Assembly (NCBI GenBank): GCA_016124235.1
Contig: WGOC01000017.1
Span: forward strand, 186,001 to 250,000
Reading direction: 5' to 3'
Origin: a bacterium
GTDB lineage: Bacteria > Verrucomicrobiota > Verrucomicrobiia > Limisphaerales > RI-55
DNA: 64,000 nt
This document shows, piece after piece, positions 1-9,044 of the stretch. The first letter of the stretch is position 1, and every line of letters starts with the position of its first letter. The translations under genes and the position numbers were made by a program. Below the pieces are notes generated by a model. That model searched no databases. It saw only the letters and a list, made by a program, of their open reading frames with translations, and was not told the origin of the DNA.

Positions 1-240
1 GTGGATCGCGGGATGGCGACCGCGGCGGAAACCGGCGTTTACGGTCCCGAAGGCGAATGGTTGATCGAAGGCCACGGCGTCGATCCGGACATCGTGGTCG
101 ACAACCTGCCGCACGCGACCTTCAACGGCAGCGACGCGCAACTCGACGCCGCCATCAGTTATCTGAAGGACATAATCGCAAAAGAGCCAAACCCCGTCCC
201 GGCCGCACCGAAGTATCCAGACAAGTCGTTTAAGCGATGA
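1..240 (+). CDS. C-terminal fragment of tricorn-type S41 protease
   Basis: Only the last 79 residues lie in the window and the true start is upstream of base 1; the GTG at base 1 is just the window edge. The segment reads VYGPEGEWLIEGHGVDPDI, then a VDN motif and a stretch resembling DPQLxxAI (here DAQLDAAI). This is the typical end of the C-terminal catalytic and PDZ-proximal part of tricorn protease homologues (serine peptidase family S41), which degrade oligopeptides. The very C-terminus is proline-rich and lysine-rich, as usual in the bacterial homologues. The catalytic Ser and the beta-propellers are not visible, so activity cannot be judged. No partner gene follows closely on the same strand. 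Confidence 0.8.
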   Translation: MDRGMATAAETGVYGPEGEWLIEGHGVDPDIVVDNLPHATFNGSDAQLDAAISYLKDIIAKEPNPVPAAPKYPDKSFKR

Positions 241-438
241 ACGACACCAACGAATGTTGCATGAAACACACCTGAAGATGCTTCACCTCGCCGCGCGTGC
301 CCAAAGAGCTGCCAGTCAAAGCAACGATTCGCAATACGGATCGCGCCGCTGCGTGGTGGAGGTTTCTGGACGAGTGCAGTCACGGAAGTCCAAGTGTGCG
401 AACTCGCACATCCAAAAAAATCTAACAAGACGAAATTC

Positions 439-1863
439 ATGAGCGATTACGATTTAAAGCAACTTGAAGGATTCCTCGCAGCAATCGAACCGAATCTACG
501 AGGGTATAAACACTCAACTTTCAGCTACTTTGCTCTGAAGAAAGGCAACGCATTGTATTTGGCTCAGGGCCGGCTGGGCCTTCAAGGAGTCCCCACGCGA
601 AGCGAATCGAGATATTTCGAGTCTCGCATTCTCAAAGTAGGCATTCTGCGACTTAGTGAATTGCATCGATCTATTAAGCAACTGATTGAAGATTTGCTTG
701 CCGGCACATTGCAAACGCCTCACGGCGAATTGCTCTTTTTACCTGAGGAAAACCGCCACTATTCACTTTTCTTTAATCCGTTTCACGCGGAAGGGGTGCC
801 ATACCAAAATCGGCACACCTTTCAGTATCGTCAAATGCAACTGCACATTCGCGGCGCCCGGCGTGAGCAAATTGATCCCCTGTCGCTTGCTTGGGAGCTC
901 AAAGCCACTCAGACACCATTCGAAAGCGTGCAAGAGCTATGCTCTGAATTCGGGGTCGGCCAAATGGATGGAGATTCTTCAACCGTGGAAATTACTGCTT
1001 TCAGCGTTGCCGCGATAGGCGCTGATAGTTCTGTGACTGGGACAAAAGCTAAATTAGTAATTAACCTCGCAAATGGTTTGGATCGGGCGAGGGCGTCAAT
1101 CGGTTACCGCCTTATTGAACGCAATACAGTCGTGAGACGAAGTACACTTTCCGGAAATGACATCACGTGGGAGGATTTTCCCGATTTCCAGCGAGGCGAA
1201 GCCGAACTACAAGTGACTGCAGGAGCCGTTTTGCACTGTATAGCCAGCCACGACGGTCACGCTCAACATCATTACTGGGTGGCAGACCCAACTAGCGCAC
1301 TGAACCCATTTCGCGCAGTCCATCATGCGTTCGACAAAAACTTGGAAGTACTGCAGGAGCTTGTGACCAAAGCCCAAGCCAGAGGGGCGAATGCTCGTGA
1401 TTTGGAAATTTCGGTTGCATGGTTGCTTTGGATGCTCGGCTTTCGTTCAACGCACATCGGCGGAACGAAGAGAACAGAAGAAGCGCCGGATTTAATTGCC
1501 GCCACACCTAGTGGAAACCTTGTGGTTATCGAATGCACGACGGGTATCTTGAAGGAAGATAGTAAATTGGCGCATCTATTTGAACGGTCAGAAAAGATTC
1601 GACAGAGCTTGGCTGCTTGCGGGAACCAGCACTTGAAAATCCTTCCGGTAATTGTGACGACAAAGACCCGTGACGAAGTAAAATCGGAATTGGATCAAGC
1701 TTACAAAAATGGCGCTCTCGTTGCGACCATTGAGGATTTTCCACAGCTAATTAATCGAACACTACTATACCCGAATGCGGAACAACTTTTTGCAGAGGCT
1801 GAAGAGACATTACAACGTTTACAAAATCCACCATTTCTACCTGGTCTTGAGGGAGCTAATTGA
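439..1863 (+). CDS. orphan protein with C-terminal PD-(D/E)xK-like domain
   Basis: A 474-residue protein if started at the ATG at 439; the longer ORF start at 394 adds residues with no conserved look. I do not recognise the N-terminal two thirds. Around residues 325-400 there is a restriction-endonuclease-like layout: a helix ending in WMLGF, then PDLIA (about residue 350), then a strand VVIECTT (about 366). That matches the order of a PD-(D/E)xK fold, but the usual Lys after the second acidic residue is replaced (ECT rather than ExK). It has no signal peptide, so it is probably cytoplasmic. Its codon use is clearly more AT-rich than neighbouring metabolic genes, suggesting transfer. It could be a defence-related or degenerate nuclease, or a non-catalytic DNA-binding relative. 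The gene is certain; the function is not. Confidence 0.75.
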   Translation: MSDYDLKQLEGFLAAIEPNLRGYKHSTFSYFALKKGNALYLAQGRLGLQGVPTRSESRYFESRILKVGILRLSELHRSIKQLIEDLLAGTLQTPHGELLFLPEENRHYSLFFNPFHAEGVPYQNRHTFQYRQMQLHIRGARREQIDPLSLAWELKATQTPFESVQELCSEFGVGQMDGDSSTVEITAFSVAAIGADSSVTGTKAKLVINLANGLDRARASIGYRLIERNTVVRRSTLSGNDITWEDFPDFQRGEAELQVTAGAVLHCIASHDGHAQHHYWVADPTSALNPFRAVHHAFDKNLEVLQELVTKAQARGANARDLEISVAWLLWMLGFRSTHIGGTKRTEEAPDLIAATPSGNLVVIECTTGILKEDSKLAHLFERSEKIRQSLAACGNQHLKILPVIVTTKTRDEVKSELDQAYKNGALVATIEDFPQLINRTLLYPNAEQLFAEAEETLQRLQNPPFLPGLEGAN

Positions 1864-2216
1864 CCAGACGCTTGGCGCTAAATCATACGAAAATGAAGAC
1901 CAAAGCTATTCTACAGACATTTCAGTTGGTCGCGTCAAAGGTCGATCGGTTGAAAAAGCTCAGGCAATGGACAGCGCTTACCGCATGAAGATGACGGGGC
2001 TGCTTCAGATCCCGTTTTTCCGGCGCATAGAGCACCAGCATTTTCATGCGGATGGCGGAGGAAATGGCGCGGCTGGTCAGTCCGTTTACCAGGATATTTT
2101 CGTTGAGGTTGCCGCCTGACTTCGGGATGGTGTGAATCACACCGAGTCGCCAAATGCAGATGCCACCATACCCGCACGCATTACCTGGCGACTTGGAAAA
2201 ACCCACGACAACCTCC
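1864..2216. other. intergenic stretch without a supported gene
   Basis: About 350 bases separate the orphan nuclease-like gene from the acetate transporter. The ORF track shows overlapping short ORFs on both strands here. The minus-strand one contains a passably protein-like stretch (SAIRMKMLVLYAPEKR), but it has no convincing start, no recognised domain and no codon-usage support, so I leave it uncalled. I see no tRNA, terminator-like hairpin or repeat. Confidence 0.4.
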
Positions 2217-2810
2217 ATGAGCGACCCAACACTCACTCAAATCAAAGATACCACCGCGAATCCGGCACCGCTCGGCCTGCTTGGTTTCGGCATGACAACC
2301 GTGCTGCTGAACCTGCACAACGCCGGCTTTTTCGAGCTCAACGCCATGATTTTGGCAATGGGTATTTGCTACGGCGGCGCCGCGCAAATCATCGCCGGCA
2401 TCATGGAATGGAAAAAGGCCAACACGTTCGCCGCTACTGCTTTCATTTCGTACGGTTTCTTCTGGCTTTCCTTTGTAACGCTGCTTGTGCTGCCAAAACT
2501 GAATTTGTTTCTGGCGGCCAGTGAAACCGCCATGGCCGCCTATCTCGCCATGTGGGGATTGTTCACCGGCGTCATGTTCCTTGGCACATTCCGGCTGAAC
2601 CGGGCGCTGCAACTGGTCTTTGGCACGTTGACAATTCTTTTCTTCCTGCTGGCGTATGGCGACTACTCCGGGGCGGGCGCCGGGTTCAAACATTTCACCG
2701 GTTACGAGGGAATTGTTTGCGGCGCTTTGGCAATTTACACCGGCATGGCACAAGTTCTAAATGAACTCTACGGGAAGACCATCTTGCCGCTCGGTGTGGT
2801 CAAGAAGTGA
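2217..2810 (+). CDS. satP: acetate/succinate transporter (GPR1/FUN34/YaaH family)
   Basis: A 197-residue membrane protein beginning at MSDPTLTQ; the track start at 2154 adds a 21-residue leader unlike the family. The signature [14 protein letters not shown] followed by [10 protein letters not shown] near the N-terminus is diagnostic of the AceTr/YaaH family (E. coli SatP), which moves acetate or succinate with protons across the inner membrane. Six hydrophobic helices can be traced, and the second half contains the usual GxxEGxVCGxxAxYTGxAQ-type ending ([17 protein letters not shown]). The length is normal for the family. It stands alone on the plus strand and faces the esterase gene. Substrate choice among short monocarboxylates and dicarboxylates cannot be read from sequence. 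Confidence 0.92.
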   Translation: MSDPTLTQIKDTTANPAPLGLLGFGMTTVLLNLHNAGFFELNAMILAMGICYGGAAQIIAGIMEWKKANTFAATAFISYGFFWLSFVTLLVLPKLNLFLAASETAMAAYLAMWGLFTGVMFLGTFRLNRALQLVFGTLTILFFLLAYGDYSGAGAGFKHFTGYEGIVCGALAIYTGMAQVLNELYGKTILPLGVVKK

Positions 2811-2919
2811 GGTTTCGATTTGACGAAATCTGTTTTCGCTTATCATCCGGCCATCACTCGGGAACTGATCGAACGATTGATTCGCGAAATTCAAATTTCG
2901 TTGATTGTGGGTGGAGAGA

Positions 2920-3825
2920 TCAGTCCATACCTTTATCGCACTTTGGGTGGGTCGCCGAATTCTCCTCGTGCAAAGTCGGCTGCCCTTTCAAGTAACCCAG
3001 CGATGCCAGGAAACGATCCATTTCGATCACAGTCCTATTGTAAAACTCCCGGTTGCGATAATTGAAAAAGCCGTGTGGTTGCCCCGGGTATAAATGCAGA
3101 TCGCACCGACGACCATTCGCTTTCATGCGGCGTTGATATTCCTCTGCCGTCTTGACCGGCACCAGTTCGTCCTTGGTGCCGAAAAAGACGACCATCGGCG
3201 GCGTGGTTTCGTCGATGTTGTGCATGGGCGAAAAGTCCTGCCAATACTCCTTCACACGATCGTAACCATAGCCAGTCGGGCCATTGTCAAAAACCGGATT
3301 GAACAAAACGAGCGCGTTCGGCCGGGAGCTAATCTTGCGGTTCTCATTGGGCTCCTCGAACGCTTTCGTAGTGCCGGTGGCGGCCGCCATTTGTCCGCCC
3401 GCCGAACCGCCTCCCGCAGCAATCCTGTTTGGATCGATACCCAGTTCGTCGGCGTGTTCGCGGATCCACCGGACCGCGGATTTACCATCTTTCACGCATT
3501 CGCGTGGAACGGTGTTGTCCCGGGACTTCACCCGATATTCGGCGGACATGGCAACCATCCCGCGCGACGCCAGATAATGACAGTGCGGATAAAACTGACT
3601 CGGTGAACCTCCATTCCAACCGCCGCCAAAGAAGAAGACAACGGCCGGCCGCCTGTCGGTGTGCTTTTGTCCCGCTGGATTGAAAACATGAAGTTTGAGT
3701 TCCGTTTTGCCCACCGTCTTGTAAATGAGCGCTTTGTCGGGAGTGAATCCATCGACATCCACCGCGTAAGCCGCGAGAGCATGAACAAACAAAACGATGA
3801 TTGGGGTTAAGGCTTTAGTTTGCAT
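2920..3825 (-). CDS. secreted alpha/beta-hydrolase esterase
   Basis: A 301-residue protein with an N-terminal signal peptide (hydrophobic core IIVLFVHALAAYA). It is an alpha/beta hydrolase of the acetyl-esterase/lipase (BD-FAE, HSL-like) type. It has an oxyanion-loop motif FFFGGGWNGG, a nucleophile elbow GGSAGGQ (GxSxG), an acidic residue in GTKDELVP, and a catalytic His in GQPHGFF near the C-terminus. Such enzymes typically deacetylate carbohydrates or cleave short-chain esters outside the cytoplasm. It is the most distal gene of the minus-strand series headed by galK. Whether it is co-transcribed is unclear, since a gap of about 90 bases precedes it. De-esterification of plant or algal glycans would fit the context. 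Confidence 0.85.
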   Translation of the reverse strand: MQTKALTPIIVLFVHALAAYAVDVDGFTPDKALIYKTVGKTELKLHVFNPAGQKHTDRRPAVVFFFGGGWNGGSPSQFYPHCHYLASRGMVAMSAEYRVKSRDNTVPRECVKDGKSAVRWIREHADELGIDPNRIAAGGGSAGGQMAAATGTTKAFEEPNENRKISSRPNALVLFNPVFDNGPTGYGYDRVKEYWQDFSPMHNIDETTPPMVVFFGTKDELVPVKTAEEYQRRMKANGRRCDLHLYPGQPHGFFNYRNREFYNRTVIEMDRFLASLGYLKGQPTLHEENSATHPKCDKGMD

Positions 3826-3915
3826 CGCGAAATTCTAATTGCATCGAAGATCAGCGCCAGCGACGACAGCCAGCCACACGTGCATTATCTGCGGCTTCCA
3901 GTGAAGTTGCGCCCT

Positions 3916-5193
3916 TCATTGTTTCGCACTCGCGGCGTCCTTCGCCCAAACCGCTCGAATAGCATCTTCATCTCCCGAGCCGGTGGGGACGGCCGGGCTC
4001 GGGTTGTTTGCGTGATACCAGCGCGTGTCCGGTGAAACAGCAGTGCGGCCGCCGGGCATTTCCAGCCAGCCGTTGGGATCGGTCTTGCGCACCCAGTCCC
4101 ACGCGTATTGCAGCCATTGCGCGCGGTATTCCTTCGGCTGATGCGCAAACCACGTGATTTCGTCGTAGCCCCAGACCCAGTTGAAACTCCCCTTCGTGTT
4201 CGGCTGACCCGGATGATTGCTGACGCCATAATTGTCGAACTCGACAAAGTACGGGAGGTGTTCGCACGACCAACCGTTCACCGTCATCCCGCCCTTGCTC
4301 CGATTGTAGAGACCGTCGGAAAAGCCCAGTTTCAGAATCGCCTCCTGCGGTTTGTCGGGCGTCTCCATGATGCGCAACGGGAACGCGTTGAAGTCGAGCA
4401 GCGGATTGCCGTCGTGCAACAAACCGCCGGTCGGTGTGTGACCGTTGAGCAACACCTTGTGGCGTCGCGCGTGCAGGGCGGCGTAGGCGCGGACGCGCTG
4501 GAACAGATCCGCCCACAGCGTGTTGCCACGGTCGTTCCGATTCATAATTTCGACCTGGCCAAAGTGAATCCCCTCGCAGCCGATGTCGATGTAGGTGCGC
4601 GCCTGGAAGTAAAACCAAAGCCGCGTCTCCAGCTTGCTTTCATCCGGCACCTGCGCGTTGCGTCCCATCGCCCGGCGCTGGCCCTCGGGATAAATCATGT
4701 CGTCGAACCGGAAGTTGCGCTTTGCCACCGGTTGATCCATTTCGGTGAAGACCCAGTCGGGGATCGCGATTTCGTTCACTTTGGGCGAGACCGTTTCGAA
4801 CACGCAGGCTTCGAGAACAATATCGGGATCGGCCGCGTGAACCTGCGGGATGGCGATGCGCGCACGCTCGACGTTGTTCGTGAAGTCGCGCTCCGCATTC
4901 CACAAACAAACCGCGCGTCCGACGTATTTCGCGCCGATGCGTGTGAGCATGCGGGTGTCGTCCTCGAGATTGCCGCGACCGTGCAGCATCCCTTCCATGA
5001 CGATCGATCGTGCGAGATAGTTCTCCAACACCGGACGGGAAATGCTCCCGTCAAACGTATAGCCGCCCGGCCGATCGGTGGAACCGGTTTCGGCAGCGCG
5101 AACATTCGGAGCGGCAAGCAGCGACGAGGCGACGAGGCACACGGCCAGCCATCCGGCGCTGCGTGGCATTGGGTTCAAAGTCGGACGGTTCAT
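3916..5193 (-). CDS. secreted hypothetical protein, TIM-barrel-like
   Basis: A 425-residue protein if started at MNRPTLNP (base 5193); the track start at 5271 overlaps the upstream gene and adds a leader. Residues 10-35 form a signal peptide ending in an Ala-rich cleavage region (LLAAPNVRAAE). The rest is unrecognised but rich in Trp, Asp and His. It contains motifs such as CEGIHFGQVEIM and LNGHTPTG, with alternating strand and helix stretches as in glycosidase-like TIM barrels. No catalytic pair can be assigned. It lies 56 bases downstream of the giant DUF1080/cytochrome protein, so it is probably co-transcribed with it and periplasmic or extracellular. A carbohydrate-active role is inference only. 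Confidence 0.75.
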   Translation of the reverse strand: MNRPTLNPMPRSAGWLAVCLVASSLLAAPNVRAAETGSTDRPGGYTFDGSISRPVLENYLARSIVMEGMLHGRGNLEDDTRMLTRIGAKYVGRAVCLWNAERDFTNNVERARIAIPQVHAADPDIVLEACVFETVSPKVNEIAIPDWVFTEMDQPVAKRNFRFDDMIYPEGQRRAMGRNAQVPDESKLETRLWFYFQARTYIDIGCEGIHFGQVEIMNRNDRGNTLWADLFQRVRAYAALHARRHKVLLNGHTPTGGLLHDGNPLLDFNAFPLRIMETPDKPQEAILKLGFSDGLYNRSKGGMTVNGWSCEHLPYFVEFDNYGVSNHPGQPNTKGSFNWVWGYDEITWFAHQPKEYRAQWLQYAWDWVRKTDPNGWLEMPGGRTAVSPDTRWYHANNPSPAVPTGSGDEDAIRAVWAKDAASAKQ

Positions 5194-5249
5194 AAATTTT
5201 TTCGAAACAATGGACCCTTCGCCTAACAATTTGCGCATGGTTTCTTCAC

Positions 5250-8200
5250 TTACAATTCCGGCGCGGTCCACGGCGTTTGGCGATCAGCGGTCGCGGCGCG
5301 GACACGCTTCACTTCGTCCTCGCTGACTTTGGACGCGCTGTTTCCGAAATGGCTTCGCACATGGGAGAGCACGTCGGCGATTTGTTGATCGTCGAGCGCC
5401 GCGAAGGACGGCATCTGCAACCCGGGCGTCGTGACGAACACGTCGCCCTTGACCGTGAGCGGCCCGGACAATCCGTGCAGCACGACCTTGATCAATCTAT
5501 CGGTGTCGCCCTGGACCCAGTCCGATCCGGCGAGCGGCGGATAGACGCCCGGCAAGCCGTTGCCCTCTGGTTGATGGCAGGCGAGACACGTTGCTTCGAA
5601 GATGGCCGCGCCGGGTTCCGGCGCTTTCGGCGACTCGTTCACCAGGTTGCGCAGGTACGCTTCCTGGGCCGGGTCGCCGACGTGCAGATCGCCGGACACG
5701 AACGCGTTCTTCCAATGTGGCTCCAAGGCGCGGACACTTTGCCGCAGCGCGTAAACGAGGAACGGGTCCATTGGCCGCTGCAACACTTCCGTGACGACAC
5801 CGACGGTTTCGGGCTTATGCAAATAACTCCCCGCGACCACCGCGCAAAGCCGCACGCGCGGATTCTCATCCCGAACACCCATTTCGAGATCGGCCAACGG
5901 ATTCTCCAATCGGTCGCTCCACATGCCGGCGACAAGCTCGCCGTACGCGCGCACGCGAAAATCTTTTGCCGTCAGCAGCTTTTTCAACAGGTCCGGGCGG
6001 ACGGTTTCGTGCGCTTGAAAAACACCGGTAACTTCGAGCAACAAATGTTCGTAGCCCGGCATCTCCGGCGAGAAATTTTTCAACCATTGATCGGCGGCGG
6101 ACACGACCTTCGCGGTCGGCTTGTAGAACAACAAACGCTTCGCCTGATAACGCGTCCAACGCTCCGGCGAGCGGAGTTGATCAAGCAATTCGGGAATACT
6201 CATCGACGCGAGATCGGGCTGTTTGACGGGGGCTTTGCCCTTGGCGGAAATGCGCCAGATGCGGCCGTGCATTTTGTCGCGACGCGGATCCGCGTAGCTC
6301 GCCTGATAGTGGCCGATGATCGGATTGTACCAGTCCGCGAGATAGATCGAACCGTCCGGCCCGACGCTAACGTCGACCGGTCGAAACGAGTGGCTCGACG
6401 ACGTCATCAGCCGCGGAAGCTGCGTGGTGCGAAACCCGGAACCGGCGTCGTAAAATCGATGCAGCTCGACCACGGAACCGAAGTATCCGCCGATCAACGC
6501 GCAGCCCTGGATGTCGTCCGGCAGCGCGCGCGTTCCGATGATGTCCAGCGATGTGGTTTTGGGCGAAGTGTCAAACAGCGGTCCGACCGAATGATATTGC
6601 TCGGGCGAATTCGCGTACGATTGGTCAGCGGAAATTCGCGAACTGCTGCCGGCGGGATTCGCGCCACGGACCATGCCCGGGACCGTCCAATAACCCTGGG
6701 GTCGGTCGCCGGATTTATGAAACACCTGTCCATAATCATCGAACGCCACACCCCAGCAATTCGCGCCCGCCATGCCGCCGCCGAAGAACCCTTCCAACCG
6801 CATTGTGCGCGGCCGCCAACGCCACACGCCCGCGCGGTCCAGCCGCGAAATGCCCCAGGGCGTTTCCACGAGCGACATCGCGTGCAGTCCCTGCGTAAAC
6901 CACAGGCTTCCGTCCGGTCCGTGCGTGATGGAATTGACCAACTGGTGCGTGTCGCCCACGCCGAAGCCGGAAAAGATCACTTCGCGCGAATCCGCCCGCC
7001 CGTCGCCGTCCGCGTCGCGCAGATAAAGCAACTTGTTGAAGTCGCAGACGTAGAGACCGTCGGGTCCCGGTTCGAGTCCTTCGACCATCGTCAGACCTTC
7101 GGCGAATCGGTGGGAACGATCCGCGCGCCCGTCGCCGTTCGTGTCTTCCAGCACGAGAATGTAGTCTGACGGTTTTTGGTTTGCGCGGGCCTGCGGATAC
7201 GACGTTGAACACGCGACATAAAGCCGCCCCCTCTCGTCCCACGAAAATTGCGTCGGATTGACCACGCCGTCCGCCTCGGACGCGAACAAGTTCACTTCGT
7301 AGCCGTCCGTCAGCGTGAAGGTGGCCTGCTCCTCCTCGGGGGTGAGCGCGGCTGGCAGCGCTGAATCAGACAAAGGCGCCGAGGCCGTCGCGGTTTCCGG
7401 TTCGCTCTTTGACACGGAATCACCCTTGGCGAGGGCGTGAATGCGGGCATCCCATTTTTCGATCAACGGCCGCCGCAGTTCGAACGACTCCTTCAGCGAA
7501 GGATGCCCATCGGCACTCTTGCCGAACATCTGCGACACGCGATCGCCGTAAGCGAAGGACCAGTTGGCCGGTCGCCAGCAATCGTACCAGAGCCGGTTCT
7601 TTTCCACGATCGCCGCGCGCAACGCTGCCATGTCCACGTGGTTCGACGTGCTCGCGCCGAGCTGATCCGCGATGATTTTCGCGACGACTTCCAAACCTTG
7701 TTCCGTCAAGTGAATCCCGTCGTGCGTGAGACGCGGTGCACCCGGATTTCGCTTCGCCAAAGGCGTGTATAAATCGACGTAAATGGCGTTTCGCGCGCGG
7801 GCGATTTTACCAACTGCTTCCGCGTATTTGGCGACATCGGAATTGCGCGCGGTCAGGTCCGGCGCGTTCGGGGCCTCGGGTTTTTCAAACGGCATCGGCG
7901 AGATCAAAACGAACCGCCGGGTCTGCGTGGCGAACCGGTCGAGCAGGTGATGATACGCGGTTTCAAACGCGGGCAAACGGCCGACGCCGTCGAACGCCTC
8001 CATCTGTCCGAACTGCGCGATCACGACTCCCGCGTCCGCCGTTTCCAATTGGTCCTCCCAGTCGCCAAAATTCAGATCGCGCCATTGTTCGTAAACCGTG
8101 TCGGCTTCCCAAGCCATCGAACGGAAGCGCGGTTCCGCGTCGGCGAACCCGACGGCGAGCAGCGATTCCAACGCGGCGGAACTTTGTTCGCGCACGAGAT

Positions 8201-8978
8201 TTTCCTGACCAACGAACACCACGACTTCGTTGGTGGTGAGATTGAATCGGCCACCCGCAAACGGCGCTTTCGGCAACTCGGGCTGACCATCCCCGAAGCG
8301 GCTCAGTACTTCGCCTTCCGGCGGCACCTCCGAATCAGGCAACACTTCGATTCGAATGTTGCGATACGAAACCTGAGCCTTGTTGTTCCCGTGGATCTGC
8401 AGCGCGATGACGCCTTCCTTCTCAATCGCCGGGTCGCGTTCGATCCACGTCGCCGTCTTCTGTCCGTTCAGCGTCAACTCGATCTCCGGCCCGGTCGCGA
8501 CGATTTCGTAGCGGTTCCAGTCGCCCGGCTTTTCGATCTTCGCAATCAGATTCGTGTCTGCATGCACCAACGTTATTCGCCGCCGGGATTCGTCGTAAAG
8601 GCAGCCCGAATAACCGGCGCCCAGATCCGCCTGAAACCCGCTCATCTCGTTCGGTGGATTTGCCAGCCGTTTGCTTCGGAACTGCACACCGCCGTTCACG
8701 AAGCCTTCCGTGCCGACGAGCTTGTATTCCAGCGTCAGTCGAAAATTGCGGTAACTTTTGGTTGTGCTGAGGAATTCGTTTTGCGGATTGCCCGCCAATG
8801 AACCGCCAACGATCGCGCCGTCCTCGATCCGCCAGACCGAATTGGTGTTGCCCTCCCAACCGTTGAAGGTGCGGCCGTCAAACAGAGGAACCGAATCGGC
8901 CGCAAAAAGGGAAACGGTTGCGGCAAGCCCGAAAATTAAGAGTGTCAGGCCGCGCCCAACTGCGAAACGTGTCTTCAT
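5250..8978 (-). CDS. DUF1080-SGNH-propeller-HEAT-cytochrome c fusion (PVC-type CxxCH protein)
   Basis: A 1242-residue secreted protein from the ATG at 8978 (signal LLIFGLAATVSLFAADS). Visible domains, in order: a DUF1080 / 3-keto-disaccharide-hydrolase-like lectin fold (SVPLFDGRTFNGWEG, about 25-215); an SGNH-like segment (VFVGQENLVREQ to HDGIHLTEQGLEV, about 245-455); a sorbosone-dehydrogenase-type beta-propeller (FSWDERGRLYVACS, about 560-930) with calcium-like DTNGDGRAD loops; HEAT-like helices; and a C-terminal cytochrome c heme site CLACH near residue 1135 with a distal Met in LQMPSF. The family is characteristic of Planctomycetes and Verrucomicrobia and is thought to oxidise sugars and pass electrons to heme. 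It lies just downstream of galT. The SGNH segment seems to lack a clear GDS nucleophile motif. Confidence 0.88.
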   Translation of the reverse strand: MKTRFAVGRGLTLLIFGLAATVSLFAADSVPLFDGRTFNGWEGNTNSVWRIEDGAIVGGSLAGNPQNEFLSTTKSYRNFRLTLEYKLVGTEGFVNGGVQFRSKRLANPPNEMSGFQADLGAGYSGCLYDESRRRITLVHADTNLIAKIEKPGDWNRYEIVATGPEIELTLNGQKTATWIERDPAIEKEGVIALQIHGNNKAQVSYRNIRIEVLPDSEVPPEGEVLSRFGDGQPELPKAPFAGGRFNLTTNEVVVFVGQENLVREQSSAALESLLAVGFADAEPRFRSMAWEADTVYEQWRDLNFGDWEDQLETADAGVVIAQFGQMEAFDGVGRLPAFETAYHHLLDRFATQTRRFVLISPMPFEKPEAPNAPDLTARNSDVAKYAEAVGKIARARNAIYVDLYTPLAKRNPGAPRLTHDGIHLTEQGLEVVAKIIADQLGASTSNHVDMAALRAAIVEKNRLWYDCWRPANWSFAYGDRVSQMFGKSADGHPSLKESFELRRPLIEKWDARIHALAKGDSVSKSEPETATASAPLSDSALPAALTPEEEQATFTLTDGYEVNLFASEADGVVNPTQFSWDERGRLYVACSTSYPQARANQKPSDYILVLEDTNGDGRADRSHRFAEGLTMVEGLEPGPDGLYVCDFNKLLYLRDADGDGRADSREVIFSGFGVGDTHQLVNSITHGPDGSLWFTQGLHAMSLVETPWGISRLDRAGVWRWRPRTMRLEGFFGGGMAGANCWGVAFDDYGQVFHKSGDRPQGYWTVPGMVRGANPAGSSSRISADQSYANSPEQYHSVGPLFDTSPKTTSLDIIGTRALPDDIQGCALIGGYFGSVVELHRFYDAGSGFRTTQLPRLMTSSSHSFRPVDVSVGPDGSIYLADWYNPIIGHYQASYADPRRDKMHGRIWRISAKGKAPVKQPDLASMSIPELLDQLRSPERWTRYQAKRLLFYKPTAKVVSAADQWLKNFSPEMPGYEHLLLEVTGVFQAHETVRPDLLKKLLTAKDFRVRAYGELVAGMWSDRLENPLADLEMGVRDENPRVRLCAVVAGSYLHKPETVGVVTEVLQRPMDPFLVYALRQSVRALEPHWKNAFVSGDLHVGDPAQEAYLRNLVNESPKAPEPGAAIFEATCLACHQPEGNGLPGVYPPLAGSDWVQGDTDRLIKVVLHGLSGPLTVKGDVFVTTPGLQMPSFAALDDQQIADVLSHVRSHFGNSASKVSEDEVKRVRAATADRQTPWTAPEL

Positions 8979-9044
8979 GGATTGGGAAACGCTAATCGCC
9001 ATCGACGCACGTTTCCAGCCGTTTGTCCGAGCCACGCCGCTTTC

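Noticed and set aside
254-442. Short plus-strand ORF between the protease end and the orphan gene
   Set aside because: No conserved features; overlaps the start region of the orphan gene.
1922-2236. Minus-strand 104-residue ORF in the gap before satP
   Set aside because: One stretch looks protein-like but no family, start or codon support was found.
4108-5226. 372-residue plus-strand ORF
   Set aside because: Antisense to the secreted hypothetical gene; no motif and shadow-type composition.
5277-7169. 630-residue plus-strand ORF opposite the giant PVC gene
   Set aside because: It is an Arg/His-rich antisense shadow in GC-rich DNA; the minus-strand gene has clear domains and signal peptide.
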